This document shows, piece after piece, positions 31,350 to 39,588 of a DNA stretch of 64,000 bases. The notes beneath the pieces were generated by a model. The model saw only the letters and a list, made by a program, of their open reading frames with translations. It had not been told where the DNA came from and searched no databases. This DNA comes from Luteimonas sp. YGD11-2 (GTDB taxonomy: Bacteria > Pseudomonadota > Gammaproteobacteria > Xanthomonadales > Xanthomonadaceae), in the NCBI RefSeq assembly GCF_004118975.1, contig NZ_CP035376.1, positions 1,798,001-1,862,000 on the forward strand, given 5' to 3'. A program made the position numbers and the translations under genes. The first letter of the stretch is position 1; each line of letters opens with the position of its first letter.

Positions 31350-32237
31350 CTACGCGCGCCAGCCCTCGCCGAACGCGGCCTGCAGCGCCTCGTAGGCCTC
31401 GCGCTGGGCATCGGTCTGCGGCTTCGGCGCCAGCACCTCGAGTTCGACGATCTGGTCGCCCGCCGGTGCGCCGCGCGTGCCGGGTAGCCCGCGCCCGCGC
31501 AGGCGCAGTCGCCGGCCGGCTTCCGAACCTGCGGGAATCCTGAGTTCCACCGGTCCGCCAAGCGTCGGTGCGCTCACCGTCGCGCCCAGCGCGGCTTCCC
31601 ACGGCGCGACCGCCAGTACATGGATGACGTTGCCGCCATCGACCTCGAACTGCGGATGCGCGGCGTACTCGACCTCCAGCAGCAGGTCGCCGTGGGCGCC
31701 CTGCCCGCGCAGCCGGATCACCTGCCCGGGGCGGATGCCACGCGGCACGTTGACGTCGAGCGAGCGTCCGTTGACCGCGATGCGCACGCTGTTGCCGTGG
31801 TAGACCGCGTCCAGCGGCACCGCGAGCTTGGCGCGGGTGTCGCCGCGCGGCGCCTGCGCGCCCGGCCCCGGTCCGCCGCCGAAACCGCGGCGGCGACCGA
31901 ACAGTTCCTCGAAGAAATCGCTGAAACCGCCGCCGTCTCCGCCGGCGAAGATCTCCTCGAAATCGACACCGCCGGGGCCGCCAAAACCGTGCGGGGTCTG
32001 CACCTCGTCGCCGGGCCGGTAGCCGCGCGCGCGAAGCTGGTCGTAGGCGGCGCGCTTCTGCGGGTCACGCAGGGCCTCGTAGGCCTCGTTGACCGCCTTG
32101 AACTGCTCTTCCGCATCCGCCGCCTTGCTGACGTCCGGATGGTATTTGCGGGCGAGCCTGCGATAGGCGGTCTTGAGCTCCGCCTCGTCCGCGCCGGGCT
32201 CGACGCCGAGTGTCCCGTAGTAGTCCTTGAACTGCAT
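31350..32237 (-). CDS. cbpA: DnaJ-class chaperone CbpA
   Basis: 295 residues: J domain 1-70 with the catalytic HPD at 33-35, a Gly/Phe-rich linker (about 80-125), and two C-terminal peptide-binding domains (LDVNVPRGIRPGQVIRLRGQG and GGPVELRIPAGSEAGRRLRLRGRG). No Cys-rich zinc domain is present, which separates CbpA from DnaJ. It stimulates DnaK ATPase; the E. coli homologue also binds curved DNA. Start ATG 32237. It lies downstream of hsp20 on the same strand with a hairpin between them. Confidence 0.95.
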   Translation of the reverse strand: MQFKDYYGTLGVEPGADEAELKTAYRRLARKYHPDVSKAADAEEQFKAVNEAYEALRDPQKRAAYDQLRARGYRPGDEVQTPHGFGGPGGVDFEEIFAGGDGGGFSDFFEELFGRRRGFGGGPGPGAQAPRGDTRAKLAVPLDAVYHGNSVRIAVNGRSLDVNVPRGIRPGQVIRLRGQGAHGDLLLEVEYAAHPQFEVDGGNVIHVLAVAPWEAALGATVSAPTLGGPVELRIPAGSEAGRRLRLRGRGLPGTRGAPAGDQIVELEVLAPKPQTDAQREAYEALQAAFGEGWRA

Positions 32238-32308
32238 CGTGCGTGTTCGTCTGGAGGTTGCCCAGTGTAGTGCGTGGCCGCCGGTGCGCGGCCGACAGGG
32301 CGTAGCCG

Positions 32309-32333
32309 CACCGGGCGCGCAATGCGCCCGGTG
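32309..32333. terminator. Perfect 10-bp hairpin between hsp20 and cbpA
   Basis: CACCGGGCGC, five-base loop GCAAT, GCGCCCGGTG. A very stable stem in the 135-base gap between the leftward hsp20 and cbpA genes. It has no T-run, so it is either a weak or factor-assisted terminator or an mRNA-processing/stabilising structure separating the two chaperone messages. Confidence 0.5.
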
Positions 32334-32372
32334 TGGGCCCCGTTCCGCCGGCGTGGCGGCTGTGCTGCGTGC

Positions 32373-32852
32373 TTACTGCTGCGTCGGCAGCGTGCCCGGT
32401 CGTCCGACCTGGATCCGCCGCGGCGTGGTTTCCGGGCGCTTGGGGATGCTGATTTCCAGCACACCGTTGTGGCCGGACGCGGTGACGCCTTCGGGATCGG
32501 CACTGTCGGGCAGCGCGAAGCGGCGGTGGAAACTGCCGTAGCGGCGCTCGACGCGGGAAAAGCTGGTGCCCTCGTCGCGTGCCTCGGACTGGCGCTCGCC
32601 GCGGATGCTCAGGATGCCCTTGTCCATCAGCACCTCGACGTCCTCCGGGTCAACACCCGGCAGGTCGGCCAAGATCACGAAACGGTCGGCCTCTTCCTTG
32701 ATGTCGACGCGCGGTGTCCACTGGCTGGTGACCACCGATGAACCGTCGCGGTCGTCATCGGTCTGGAAGAACTGGTTGAATGCCTGGCGCAGTTCGTCGT
32801 GCAGGCTGGGCTGGGTGGTGCCCTGCAGGGGATGGCGGATTGCATGTCTCAT
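32373..32852 (-). CDS. Small heat shock protein, Hsp20/alpha-crystallin family
   Basis: 159 residues, an ATP-independent holdase. It has an N-terminal arm with LHDELRQAFNQFF, then the alpha-crystallin domain from about residue 48 (TPRVDIKEEADRFVILADLPGV, LSIRGERQSE, RYGSFHRRFALPDSAD, GVLEISIPKRP) and a short C-terminal tail. Start ATG 32852 with a GGAGGA ribosome site; the longer in-frame N-terminus is not family sequence. A sigma-32-like promoter lies upstream at 32907-32934. Confidence 0.95.
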   Translation of the reverse strand: MRHAIRHPLQGTTQPSLHDELRQAFNQFFQTDDDRDGSSVVTSQWTPRVDIKEEADRFVILADLPGVDPEDVEVLMDKGILSIRGERQSEARDEGTSFSRVERRYGSFHRRFALPDSADPEGVTASGHNGVLEISIPKRPETTPRRIQVGRPGTLPTQQ

Positions 32853-32906
32853 CGGTGTGTCCTCCGTTGCTGGATGGCGGCGCCGTGCGCCCGCCGTATG
32901 CCCGGG

Positions 32907-32934
32907 ATGTAGCGTTTCCGCTGCGTCTTTCAAG
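32907..32934 (-). promoter_or_regulatory. Heat-shock (sigma-32-type) promoter of hsp20
   Basis: Read leftward: CTTGAAA (complement of 32928-32934), exactly the sigma-32 -35 consensus, then a 15-base spacer and CTACAT (complement of 32907-32912), matching four of six bases of the -10 core CCCCAT. The distance to the hsp20 ATG is 54 bases. Its place in front of a heat-shock gene supports the call; transcription start would be near 32900. Confidence 0.72.
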
Positions 32935-32997
32935 GGTCACGTCGCGGCCCGGCATGGCGCGGCTAGACTGTGTTCACCCATTCCCCGAGGAGTTCCC

Positions 32998-33501
32998 ATG
33001 AGCGTGCAGCCCGGCGACAGCATTCCCGAAGTGGTGCTGAAGTACATCAACGATGGCGTGCAGGCCATCGACACCCCCACCCTGTTCCAGAGCCGCAACA
33101 TGGTGCTGTTCGCGGTGCCGGGGGCGTTCACCCCGACCTGCTCCGAACGCCACCTGCCGGGCTTCGTCGAGCACTTCGACGCGTTCCGCGCGCGCGGGGT
33201 CGAGGTCGCCTGCATCGCGGTCAACGACCCGTTCGTGATGCAGGCCTGGGGCCAGCAGCTCGGCGTGCCCGACGGCCTGCGCATGCTGTCGGACGGCAAT
33301 GGCGACTTCGTGCGCGCCCTCGGCCTGGAGATGGACGCCAGTGCCTACGGCATGGGCCGGCGCGCCAAGCGCTTCTCGCTGTACGCGGAGGACGGGGTGA
33401 TCCGCCACCTGTTCGTGGAGGCGCCCGGAGAGTTCAAGGTGTCCAGCGCCGAGCACATGCTGGCGCAACTCGACCGTGACGGCGAACGCCCGGCATCCTG
33501 A
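32998..33501 (+). CDS. Peroxiredoxin, Prx5 type
   Basis: 167 residues reducing hydrogen or alkyl peroxides. The catalytic motif PGAFTPTCSERHLPGF holds the peroxidatic Cys48 with Thr45, and the conserved Arg lies in the later FVRALGLEMDASAYGMGRRAKRFSLY segment. It is of the glutaredoxin/glutathione-dependent Prx5 group, without a fused glutaredoxin domain. Start ATG 32998 with GAGGAG upstream. It is divergent from hsp20; a TAGACT hexamer just upstream (about 32963-32968) may be its -10 box. Confidence 0.93.
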   Translation: MSVQPGDSIPEVVLKYINDGVQAIDTPTLFQSRNMVLFAVPGAFTPTCSERHLPGFVEHFDAFRARGVEVACIAVNDPFVMQAWGQQLGVPDGLRMLSDGNGDFVRALGLEMDASAYGMGRRAKRFSLYAEDGVIRHLFVEAPGEFKVSSAEHMLAQLDRDGERPAS

Positions 33502-33618
33502 AGCGTTCACCGCTTCACCCATGGGCAACGGCTGCTTCACGCCGGCTGACGGGGACCGGCGCGCAGGATGCACGTGCGGCACCAACGGTGTGTCCGCATC
33601 CCCCCTCAGGAGTCAGCG

Positions 33619-33744
33619 ATGAACAACCAGACGCAGGGTCAGAACAACCAGCAGCAGGGCGGCCAGGACCAGCAGAACCAGCAGGGCCAGGGCGGCCAGC
33701 AGCAGGGCCGCGAGACCCAGGGCATCCAGGACGAAGAGGAATAG
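33619..33744 (+). CDS. Gln/Asn/Gly-rich 41-residue protein
   Basis: ATG 33619 with a well-placed AGGAG site opens a 41-codon frame ending TAG. The product has 17 Gln, 8 Gly and 5 Asn (MNNQTQGQNNQQQGG at the start) and an acidic end (IQDEEE). The composition is that of an intrinsically disordered, prion-like or hydrophilin-like segment. It is followed closely by a 10-bp hairpin, so it looks like an independent short transcript. No family is recognised. A chance ORF with a good ribosome site and such low complexity is possible but less likely. Confidence 0.6.
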   Translation: MNNQTQGQNNQQQGGQDQQNQQGQGGQQQGRETQGIQDEEE

Positions 33745-33769
33745 TCCTCTCTTTTTCCAGGACGCCCCC

Positions 33770-33793
33770 GACGCCCGGCATCAGCCGGGCGTC
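33770..33793. terminator. Bidirectional hairpin between the Gln-rich gene and the convergent methyltransferase
   Basis: GACGCCCGGC, loop ATCA, GCCGGGCGTC: a perfect 10-bp stem 25 bases after the small-gene stop, overlapping the stop codon of the leftward gene at 33781. Rightward it is followed by GTCGTTCC, not a T-run; a CTTTTT tract lies on its left side. Placement between convergent genes supports a terminator role. Confidence 0.6.
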
Positions 33794-34596
33794 GTCGTTC
33801 CGGGGTGTGCCGCAAGCGAAGCGGCCACCCGGTCGAGTACCGGTTGCAGCTGGGCGACGGCGACAGCCTGGCGGTCGAGCAGCAGCTTCGTGGCGGCGTC
33901 CGCTCCGGGCTGCGGTCCGCGCCAGGCGAATGCGACCTGGTTGCGCATCCGGGCTTCCTCGACCAGCAACACCCGGTCGGCACCGAACACCGCGCGCAGG
34001 TGCTCGACATGGGCGTCGGCCCCGGCCGCGAACAGGTTGACCGACAGCGCGCCGCCGGGCAGCAGCGCGGCGTGGCAGTCGGCGTAGAACTGCCGGGTCG
34101 ACAGCACCGGCGGGATGCCGGTCTCGTCGTAGCCATCGACCAGCAGCACGTCGTAGCGGCCGGGGCGTGCGGCCACGAACGCGGCGCCGTCGTCGACCAG
34201 CACCCGCAGGCGTGCGTCGTCGTCGGGAATGCCGAATTCCCGGCGCAGGCCGACCACCCACGGGTTGTTCTCGACCACCTCCAGCGTGGCTTCCGGGAAA
34301 TGCCGATGGATGAACTTCACCTGCGATCCACCGCCCAGCCCGACCATGCCGATGCGCGGCCGCGCCGGTGCCCACAGCAGGGCCGCCAGCATCGTGCGCG
34401 TGTAGTCGATCAGCAGATGGTCGGGGTCGTCGGCGAGCATCCGGCTCTGGGTCTGGCTGCGGGTGAACTGCAGCGCGGCGTAGCGGCCGTAGCGCCGCAC
34501 CGAAGGCCGGCGCAGGCGCCGTCCGGACGCGTCCACCGGCCCGCGCACGCGTTGCCACCAGCGCTGCAGCCATGCCGCGATGGTGCTGTTTCCCAC
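33781..34596 (-). CDS. Spermidine synthase-like methyltransferase-fold protein
   Basis: About 271 residues from GTG 34596 (an alternative in-frame GTG is at 34620). It has the Rossmann nucleotide motif IGMVGLGGGSQVKFIHRHFPEATLEVVENNPWV and the later LLVDGYDETGIPPVLSTRQFYADCHAALLPGGALSVNLFA, as in polyamine aminopropyltransferases and their paralogues. The N-terminal strand domain of true SpeE is short or absent, so the substrate is doubtful. An upstream GGCGGA could serve the chosen start. Divergent from the MASE2 diguanylate cyclase. Confidence 0.75.
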   Translation of the reverse strand: MGNSTIAAWLQRWWQRVRGPVDASGRRLRRPSVRRYGRYAALQFTRSQTQSRMLADDPDHLLIDYTRTMLAALLWAPARPRIGMVGLGGGSQVKFIHRHFPEATLEVVENNPWVVGLRREFGIPDDDARLRVLVDDGAAFVAARPGRYDVLLVDGYDETGIPPVLSTRQFYADCHAALLPGGALSVNLFAAGADAHVEHLRAVFGADRVLLVEEARMRNQVAFAWRGPQPGADAATKLLLDRQAVAVAQLQPVLDRVAASLAAHPGTTTPG

Positions 34597-34755
34597 GTTG
34601 GTTCCGCCTGCGTCGCCCACCGTTGATCCATGTTGCGGAAGGGCGCACAGCCTAGCGTGCGCACCGCGGGCGCGCGATGCGTGGACACGTCGATCGGCGT
34701 GGCCACGCGCCGGGAAGCGCCGGTATGCTGCGGGGGTCCGGTTCCGGGGGAAAGG

Positions 34756-35832
34756 ATGGACCAGCACATCGACACGGCGACCGGCATGCCCGCTGCGGCG
34801 GCCGCCGCGCCACGGCGGATGTCACGGCTGCCGCGGCGCGTGTATCCGTTCCGCGTGCTCGGCATGGGGCTGGCCGGGGTTGCGGCGGCGGTGGTGCTGT
34901 ACGAGCGCCAGGCCGGGTGGCCGGCGTGGGGCTGGATGCTGGCGATCGCACTGGCATGGCCGCAGCTGGCATGGCTGCGCTCGAGCCGCAGCCGCGATCC
35001 CCATCGCGGCGAGGTGGGCAACCTGTTGATCGACTCGGCGCTGGCCGGCTCGCTGGCCGCCCTGCTCCACTTCAACCTGCTGCCCAGCGTGCTGGTGCTG
35101 ACGCTGGCCACGGTCGACAAGATCAGCACCGGCCTGCCACGGCTGTGGCTGCGTTCGCTGCCGTGGATGCTCGGCGGCCTGCTCGCGACCGGCCTGGTGA
35201 CCGGCTTCGCGGTGGCGCCGGATACCTCGATGGCGGTGATCGTGGCCTGCCTGCCGATGATGATCCTGCACACCATCGGCGTCGCGCTGGCCAGCCAGGA
35301 CCTGGTGCAGCAGATCCGCGGCAAGAACCGCCAGCTCGACCAGCTCAGCCGCATCGATGGACTCACCGGGGTGACCAGCCGCCGCCACTGGCAGCAGCAG
35401 GCCGAAGCGGTGTTCGCCGGCGCCCGCGCCGACGGCGGCGCGGCGCTGCTGATGATCGACATCGACCGTTTCAAGGACATCAACGACCGTGTCGGCCATG
35501 CCGCGGGCGACGGGATCCTGCGCGCGCTCGGCGAGATCCTGCTGCAGTTGCAGGCCCGGCCGGGCCTGGCGGGCCGCTACGGCGGCGATGAATTCGCGCT
35601 GGTGGTTCCCGCCGTGGACCGCGCCGCGGCGATGGCCCTGGCCGAACGCCTGCGCGCCACGGTGGTCGTGCGGACCGCCGGCGGGCCGGGCCCGGAAGCG
35701 ACCATCAGCATCGGCCTGGCGATGGCCGATCCCGCGCAGCAGTCGCTCCGCGACTGGATCGAAGCCGCCGACGCCGCGCTGTACCGCGCCAAGGGCAGCG
35801 GACGCAACCGGGTGGAGGCATCGCCGGGTTGA
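34756..35832 (+). CDS. Diguanylate cyclase with MASE2 membrane sensor
   Basis: 358 residues. Residues about 25-180 are four or five hydrophobic segments of MASE2 type, opening with LPRRVYPFRVLGMGLAGVAA and including LLIDSALAGSLAALLHFNLLP, as in E. coli DgcC/AdrA. After a short coiled linker comes the GGDEF domain (IDGLTGVTSRRHW, MIDIDRFKDINDRVGH, active-site GGDEF at 276-280). The inhibitory RxxD site five residues earlier is not present (QARPGLAGRY), so product inhibition is likely weak. It makes c-di-GMP. Start ATG 34756, right after GGGGGAAAGG. Confidence 0.92.
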   Translation: MDQHIDTATGMPAAAAAAPRRMSRLPRRVYPFRVLGMGLAGVAAAVVLYERQAGWPAWGWMLAIALAWPQLAWLRSSRSRDPHRGEVGNLLIDSALAGSLAALLHFNLLPSVLVLTLATVDKISTGLPRLWLRSLPWMLGGLLATGLVTGFAVAPDTSMAVIVACLPMMILHTIGVALASQDLVQQIRGKNRQLDQLSRIDGLTGVTSRRHWQQQAEAVFAGARADGGAALLMIDIDRFKDINDRVGHAAGDGILRALGEILLQLQARPGLAGRYGGDEFALVVPAVDRAAAMALAERLRATVVVRTAGGPGPEATISIGLAMADPAQQSLRDWIEAADAALYRAKGSGRNRVEASPG

Positions 35833-35915
35833 CGTGGCGGAATGTCGCGATGGCCGGTTGCCCGCGGCTTGCGCCGGATCAAGTCCCGGCGCACCGGGTT
35901 GCCTAGACTGTGCGC

Positions 35916-37175
35916 ATGCAGACCCGTTACCGCGCCACCCCCCGGACCACCGATGTGGTGATCGTCGGCGCCGGCCCCGCCGGGCTGGCACTGGCCTGTG
36001 CGCTCGCTCCGCTCGGACTGCGCGTGGAGCTGGTGGAACGCCAGCCACTGTCCGCCGTGGCGGAACCGGCGTTCGATGGCCGCGAGATCGCGCTCACCCA
36101 CGCCTCGATGCGGCTGCTGCGCGAGCTGGGCATCGCGGCGCACATCCCGGCGGCCGCGATGTCGCCTCTGCGGATTGCACGGGTGATCGAGCGCGACGTC
36201 GCACGCGAGCTGCAGGTGCATACCGGTGACACCGGCCACGACCGGCTCGGCAGCCTGGTGTCGAACCGGGTCATCCGCGCGGCGGCGTGGCAGGCCGCGC
36301 AGGCGCTGCCCGACGTGCAGGTGCACGCGGGCGCGGTGGTGGATGCCGTACACACCGATGCCCGCGCCGCCGAAGTGCGCCTGGCCGACGGCCGCGTGCT
36401 GCGCGCCGGCCTCCTGGTGGCCGCGGACAGCCGGATGTCGCAGACCCGGCAGGCGCTCGGCATCGGCGCGCGGATGCACGACTCCGGCCGCCACATGCTG
36501 GTGTGCCGGATGCACCACGAGGTCGCCAACGATGGCGCGGCCTGGCAGTGGTTCGGCGATGCGCAGACGCGTGCGCTGTTGCCGCTGGAACCGCACCTGT
36601 CCTCTGTGGTGCTGACCCTCACCGGTGCCGAGGCGCAGCGCATGGAGCGGCTCGACGACGACGCCTTCGCCCGCGAGGTCGAACAGCGCTTCGAGCACCG
36701 CCTCGGCGCGATGGCCACGGCCAGCACGCGCCACCGCTATCCGCTGGTGACGGTGTACGCGCGCCGCTTCGTGGCCACGCGCGCGGCGCTGGTCGGTGAT
36801 GCCGCGGTCGGCATGCATCCGGTCACCGCGCACGGCTTCAACCTCGGCCTCGCCAGCGTGGAACGCCTTGCGGGCGCGGTGGGCGATTCGCTGCAGCGGC
36901 ACGCCGACCCCGCCGACCCGCGTGCGCTCGCGGCTTACCAGCGCCGCCACCGCCGGGGTTCACTGCCGCTGTTCCTGGCGACCGCCACCGTCGCCGGCCT
37001 GTATGGCGACGACCGTGGTCCGGTGCGGCCGCTGCGTCGTGCCGCGCTCGAGGCTGCAGCGCGCACCGCCCCGTTCCGGCGCGCGCTGGCGGCAGGGCTG
37101 GTCGATGACGGCCCGGTGGACCCCGGTGCAGCCGATCGCGTACGCGCCGCCCTGCGCTGGCTGCGACCCGGCTGA
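35916..37175 (+). CDS. UbiH/UbiF/COQ6-family FAD hydroxylase (UbiM-like)
   Basis: 419 residues of a flavoprotein monooxygenase: FAD motif VVIVGAGPAGLALACALAPLG, the middle FAD motif with DGREIALTHASMRLLRELG, and the GD motif LVGDAAVGMHPVTAHGFNLGLASVERLA. The family hydroxylates the ubiquinone ring. The MHPVTAHGFN wording recalls UbiM, the broad-specificity hydroxylase, more than UbiH (LHPIAGQGFN); this is from memory of the motif, not an alignment. The ATG at 35916 is preferred to a GTG two codons earlier. Expected at the inner-membrane Ubi complex. Confidence 0.85.
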   Translation: MQTRYRATPRTTDVVIVGAGPAGLALACALAPLGLRVELVERQPLSAVAEPAFDGREIALTHASMRLLRELGIAAHIPAAAMSPLRIARVIERDVARELQVHTGDTGHDRLGSLVSNRVIRAAAWQAAQALPDVQVHAGAVVDAVHTDARAAEVRLADGRVLRAGLLVAADSRMSQTRQALGIGARMHDSGRHMLVCRMHHEVANDGAAWQWFGDAQTRALLPLEPHLSSVVLTLTGAEAQRMERLDDDAFAREVEQRFEHRLGAMATASTRHRYPLVTVYARRFVATRAALVGDAAVGMHPVTAHGFNLGLASVERLAGAVGDSLQRHADPADPRALAAYQRRHRRGSLPLFLATATVAGLYGDDRGPVRPLRRAALEAAARTAPFRRALAAGLVDDGPVDPGAADRVRAALRWLRPG

Positions 37176-37229
37176 CCCACGCGGCACGCACCGCCGGGGT
37201 CATGGCCAGCGGCCCTCGCGCATGGGACC

Positions 37230-37451
37230 ATGCGCCCCATGCAGACCATTCCGTTCGATCTCGAAGGCGACCACGTCGAACTCAACCAGCTGCTCAAGCT
37301 GGTCGGGCTGGTCGACAGCGGCGGTGCCGGCAAGGCCCTGGTGGCGGCGGGCGCGGTGTGTGTCGACGGCGCGGTCGAATCGCGCAAGACCGCGAAGATC
37401 CGCAGCGGCCAGGTGGTGCAGCTCGATGGCGTCGAGATCCGCATCAGCTGA
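37230..37451 (+). CDS. S4-domain RNA-binding protein, YbcJ-like
   Basis: 73 residues (70 if the second ATG at 37239 is used). The S4 fold is clear: ELNQLLKLVGLVDSGGAGKALVAAGAVCVDGAVESRKTAKIRSGQVVQLDG, closely following E. coli YbcJ. These tiny proteins probably bind structured RNA; the role is undefined. A short gap of 54 bases separates it from the hydroxylase gene, so co-transcription is possible. Confidence 0.9.
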   Translation: MRPMQTIPFDLEGDHVELNQLLKLVGLVDSGGAGKALVAAGAVCVDGAVESRKTAKIRSGQVVQLDGVEIRIS

Positions 37452-37537
37452 GGCACGCTTGCCATCTCCAGGCGTTCGCTGAACGCGGCTTCAGCATGTC
37501 CACGACGCGCTAATGCCGCCCTCGCCAGCATGGCGGC

Positions 37538-38398
37538 ATGACGACATCCAACGCAGCCGCCGGCGCGCGCGTCCGGCAATCCGAGTTCTTCCTGCACGAC
37601 ACCCGCCTGGTGGCGGCCTCGCCCTGCGACGAATGGGACCTGGTGATCGGCGACGGGCCGGTGGTGGCCGCCGCGGTCCATGACGGTCACGCGATGCGGC
37701 CGTCGCTCGAACAGCATCTCGCCATCGATACGCCCAGCCGGCGCCGCGACGAGGATCCGCTGACCGGGTTGCTCACCAGCGTCGGCGACGTGCGCCTGCG
37801 CGCGCGGCGCTCGCGCTTCGAGGTCGACCTCAACCGGCCACGCGACAAGGCGCTGTCGAGCAACCCCGAGGACACCTGGGGCATCCGCTTCTGGCGCGGC
37901 GAACTGCCGCGCGAGGAACTGCAGGCCTCGCTCGCCGTGCACGACCGCTTCTACGCGATGCTGACCGAACTTTTCGACGCCCTGCTCGAGCGCCATGGCA
38001 GCCTGCTGGTCATCGACCTGCACAGCTACAACCACCGCCGCGACGGACCGGACATCCACGCCCCGGCGGATGCCAATCCGGATATCGACCTCGGTGTCAC
38101 CACCCTCGACCGCGCGCGCTGGGGCAAGGCCGTGCATGCATTCGCCGAAGCCATGCGCGCCGCACCGGTCGCGGGCGGCGCCCCCGACGTGCGCGAGAAC
38201 GTGCGCTACCCCGGTGGCGGCCACTTCCCGGAATGGATCCACGCACGTTACGGCAGCAACATCTGCACGATTTCCATCGAATACAAGAAGACCTTCATGG
38301 ACGAATGGACCGGGCATGCCGACATCGCCCGCCTCTACGACCTGCAGGCCGGGCTCGAGCAGGCGGTGGCCGCGGTGCGCGCGGAGTTCGGGCGGTGA
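37538..38398 (+). CDS. N-formylglutamate amidohydrolase family protein
   Basis: 286 residues of the HutG-like/FGase zinc amidohydrolase family. The motifs are VVAAAVHDGHAMRPSLEQ, FEVDLNRPRDKALSSNPEDTWG and LLVIDLHSYNHRRDGPDIHAP, which supply metal- and substrate-binding His, Asp and Glu. Classical members release formate from N-formylglutamate in histidine degradation. Here there is no hut operon; instead the gene overlaps (GTGA) a DUF1704 gene, which overlaps an ATP-grasp gene. That coupling suggests a different amide substrate, made or processed by the partners. Confidence 0.87.
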   Translation: MTTSNAAAGARVRQSEFFLHDTRLVAASPCDEWDLVIGDGPVVAAAVHDGHAMRPSLEQHLAIDTPSRRRDEDPLTGLLTSVGDVRLRARRSRFEVDLNRPRDKALSSNPEDTWGIRFWRGELPREELQASLAVHDRFYAMLTELFDALLERHGSLLVIDLHSYNHRRDGPDIHAPADANPDIDLGVTTLDRARWGKAVHAFAEAMRAAPVAGGAPDVRENVRYPGGGHFPEWIHARYGSNICTISIEYKKTFMDEWTGHADIARLYDLQAGLEQAVAAVRAEFGR

Positions 38399-39588
38399 AC
38401 GCGACCGCAGCGACGCCAAGGCCGCTGCCGCCCATCGCCGCCGGGGTGGACGCCGCACTGGCACGGATGGACGCCGAGCTCGACTGGCTGATGGCGTTGT
38501 CGCCGATCGGCAACGTCGAGCTGTGGGAGGCCTTCGAAGGCAGCGGCCGCACCGCGATGCCGGAACTGCGCTATATCGACCTCGACATCGACCTGCATGC
38601 GGCGCGGCGCCGACTGCTGGAACTGCCGGTGGACCGGGTGGAATCGCCGTTGCTCTCGGGGCTTCTGGCCGAGAAGCAGCGCGAGCTGGACCGCCAGCTC
38701 GAACTGGTGCGCATGCGCGGCACCGACGGCTTCGTGAATGCAAGCATCGACCTGTTCGGTGGCGTGGAGCCGCCGTTGCTGGAACTCGCGCAGGAGATCC
38801 TGCGCGACGTCGAGCCGGGTGCACCGTTGCAGGCCGATGCCGGCATCGACGAATTCATGGCCGCGCTGGAAGCGGAGCTCGACTGGTACCACGACCGCTG
38901 CCCGGACTTCCACGCCGAGGTCGTGGTCGACACCGACCTCAACTCGCTGATGCTGGTCAACCACGGCACGTTCTATGTCGACGGCAACCTGCGCATCCCG
39001 CACGCGCGGGTGCAGCCGCTGATCCAGCACGAGATCGGCACCCATGTGGTGACACGCCACAACGGTGCGCGCCAGCCACTCACGCAACTGAAGGTGGGGC
39101 TGGCGCACTACGACCCGCTGCAGGAAGGCCTGGGCGTGCTGGCGGAGTTCCTGGCCGGCTACCTGCCCGGCGAACGGCTGCGGGTGCTCGCGGCGCGTGT
39201 GCTCGCAGTGCACATGGCACTGGAGGGCGAAGGCGTGCCGGCGATCTTCGACGCGCTGCACAACACCCACGGGCTGCCGACCGACGACGCCTTCGATGTC
39301 GCGGTGCGCGCGGTGCGCGGCGGTGGCCTCAGCAAGGACGCCGTCTACCTGCGCGGCCTGCGCGACCTCGTCGACTACCTCCATGACGACGGCGACTTCG
39401 AGGCGCTGCTGGTGGGCAAGTTCGCACTGTCGCACCGCGTGGTGCTCGACCAGCTGCTGGCCGAGGGCTGGGTGGTCGGCCCGGAGCTGCTGCCCCGCTA
39501 CATGACCGATCCCGCCTTCGCCGACAGGCTCGCACTGTGCCGCAGCCTGCCCGTCCAGCACCTCTACCACATGGAACCCGCATCATGA
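38395..39588 (+). CDS. DUF1704 / QEGLA-motif metallopeptidase-like protein
   Basis: 397 residues of the family labelled flavohemoglobin expression-modulating QEGLA motif protein. The active-site pattern HEIGTH (212-217) plus QEGLG at 243-247 gives an HExxxH-type zinc site, shared with the eukaryotic MATCAP tyrosine carboxypeptidases. A peptidase cutting a C-terminal residue is therefore plausible; this is inference from the motif. The motif reads QEGLG rather than QEGLA. GTG start inside the amidohydrolase stop; its own stop overlaps the ATP-grasp start by ATGA. Confidence 0.88.
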   Translation: MNATAATPRPLPPIAAGVDAALARMDAELDWLMALSPIGNVELWEAFEGSGRTAMPELRYIDLDIDLHAARRRLLELPVDRVESPLLSGLLAEKQRELDRQLELVRMRGTDGFVNASIDLFGGVEPPLLELAQEILRDVEPGAPLQADAGIDEFMAALEAELDWYHDRCPDFHAEVVVDTDLNSLMLVNHGTFYVDGNLRIPHARVQPLIQHEIGTHVVTRHNGARQPLTQLKVGLAHYDPLQEGLGVLAEFLAGYLPGERLRVLAARVLAVHMALEGEGVPAIFDALHNTHGLPTDDAFDVAVRAVRGGGLSKDAVYLRGLRDLVDYLHDDGDFEALLVGKFALSHRVVLDQLLAEGWVVGPELLPRYMTDPAFADRLALCRSLPVQHLYHMEPAS

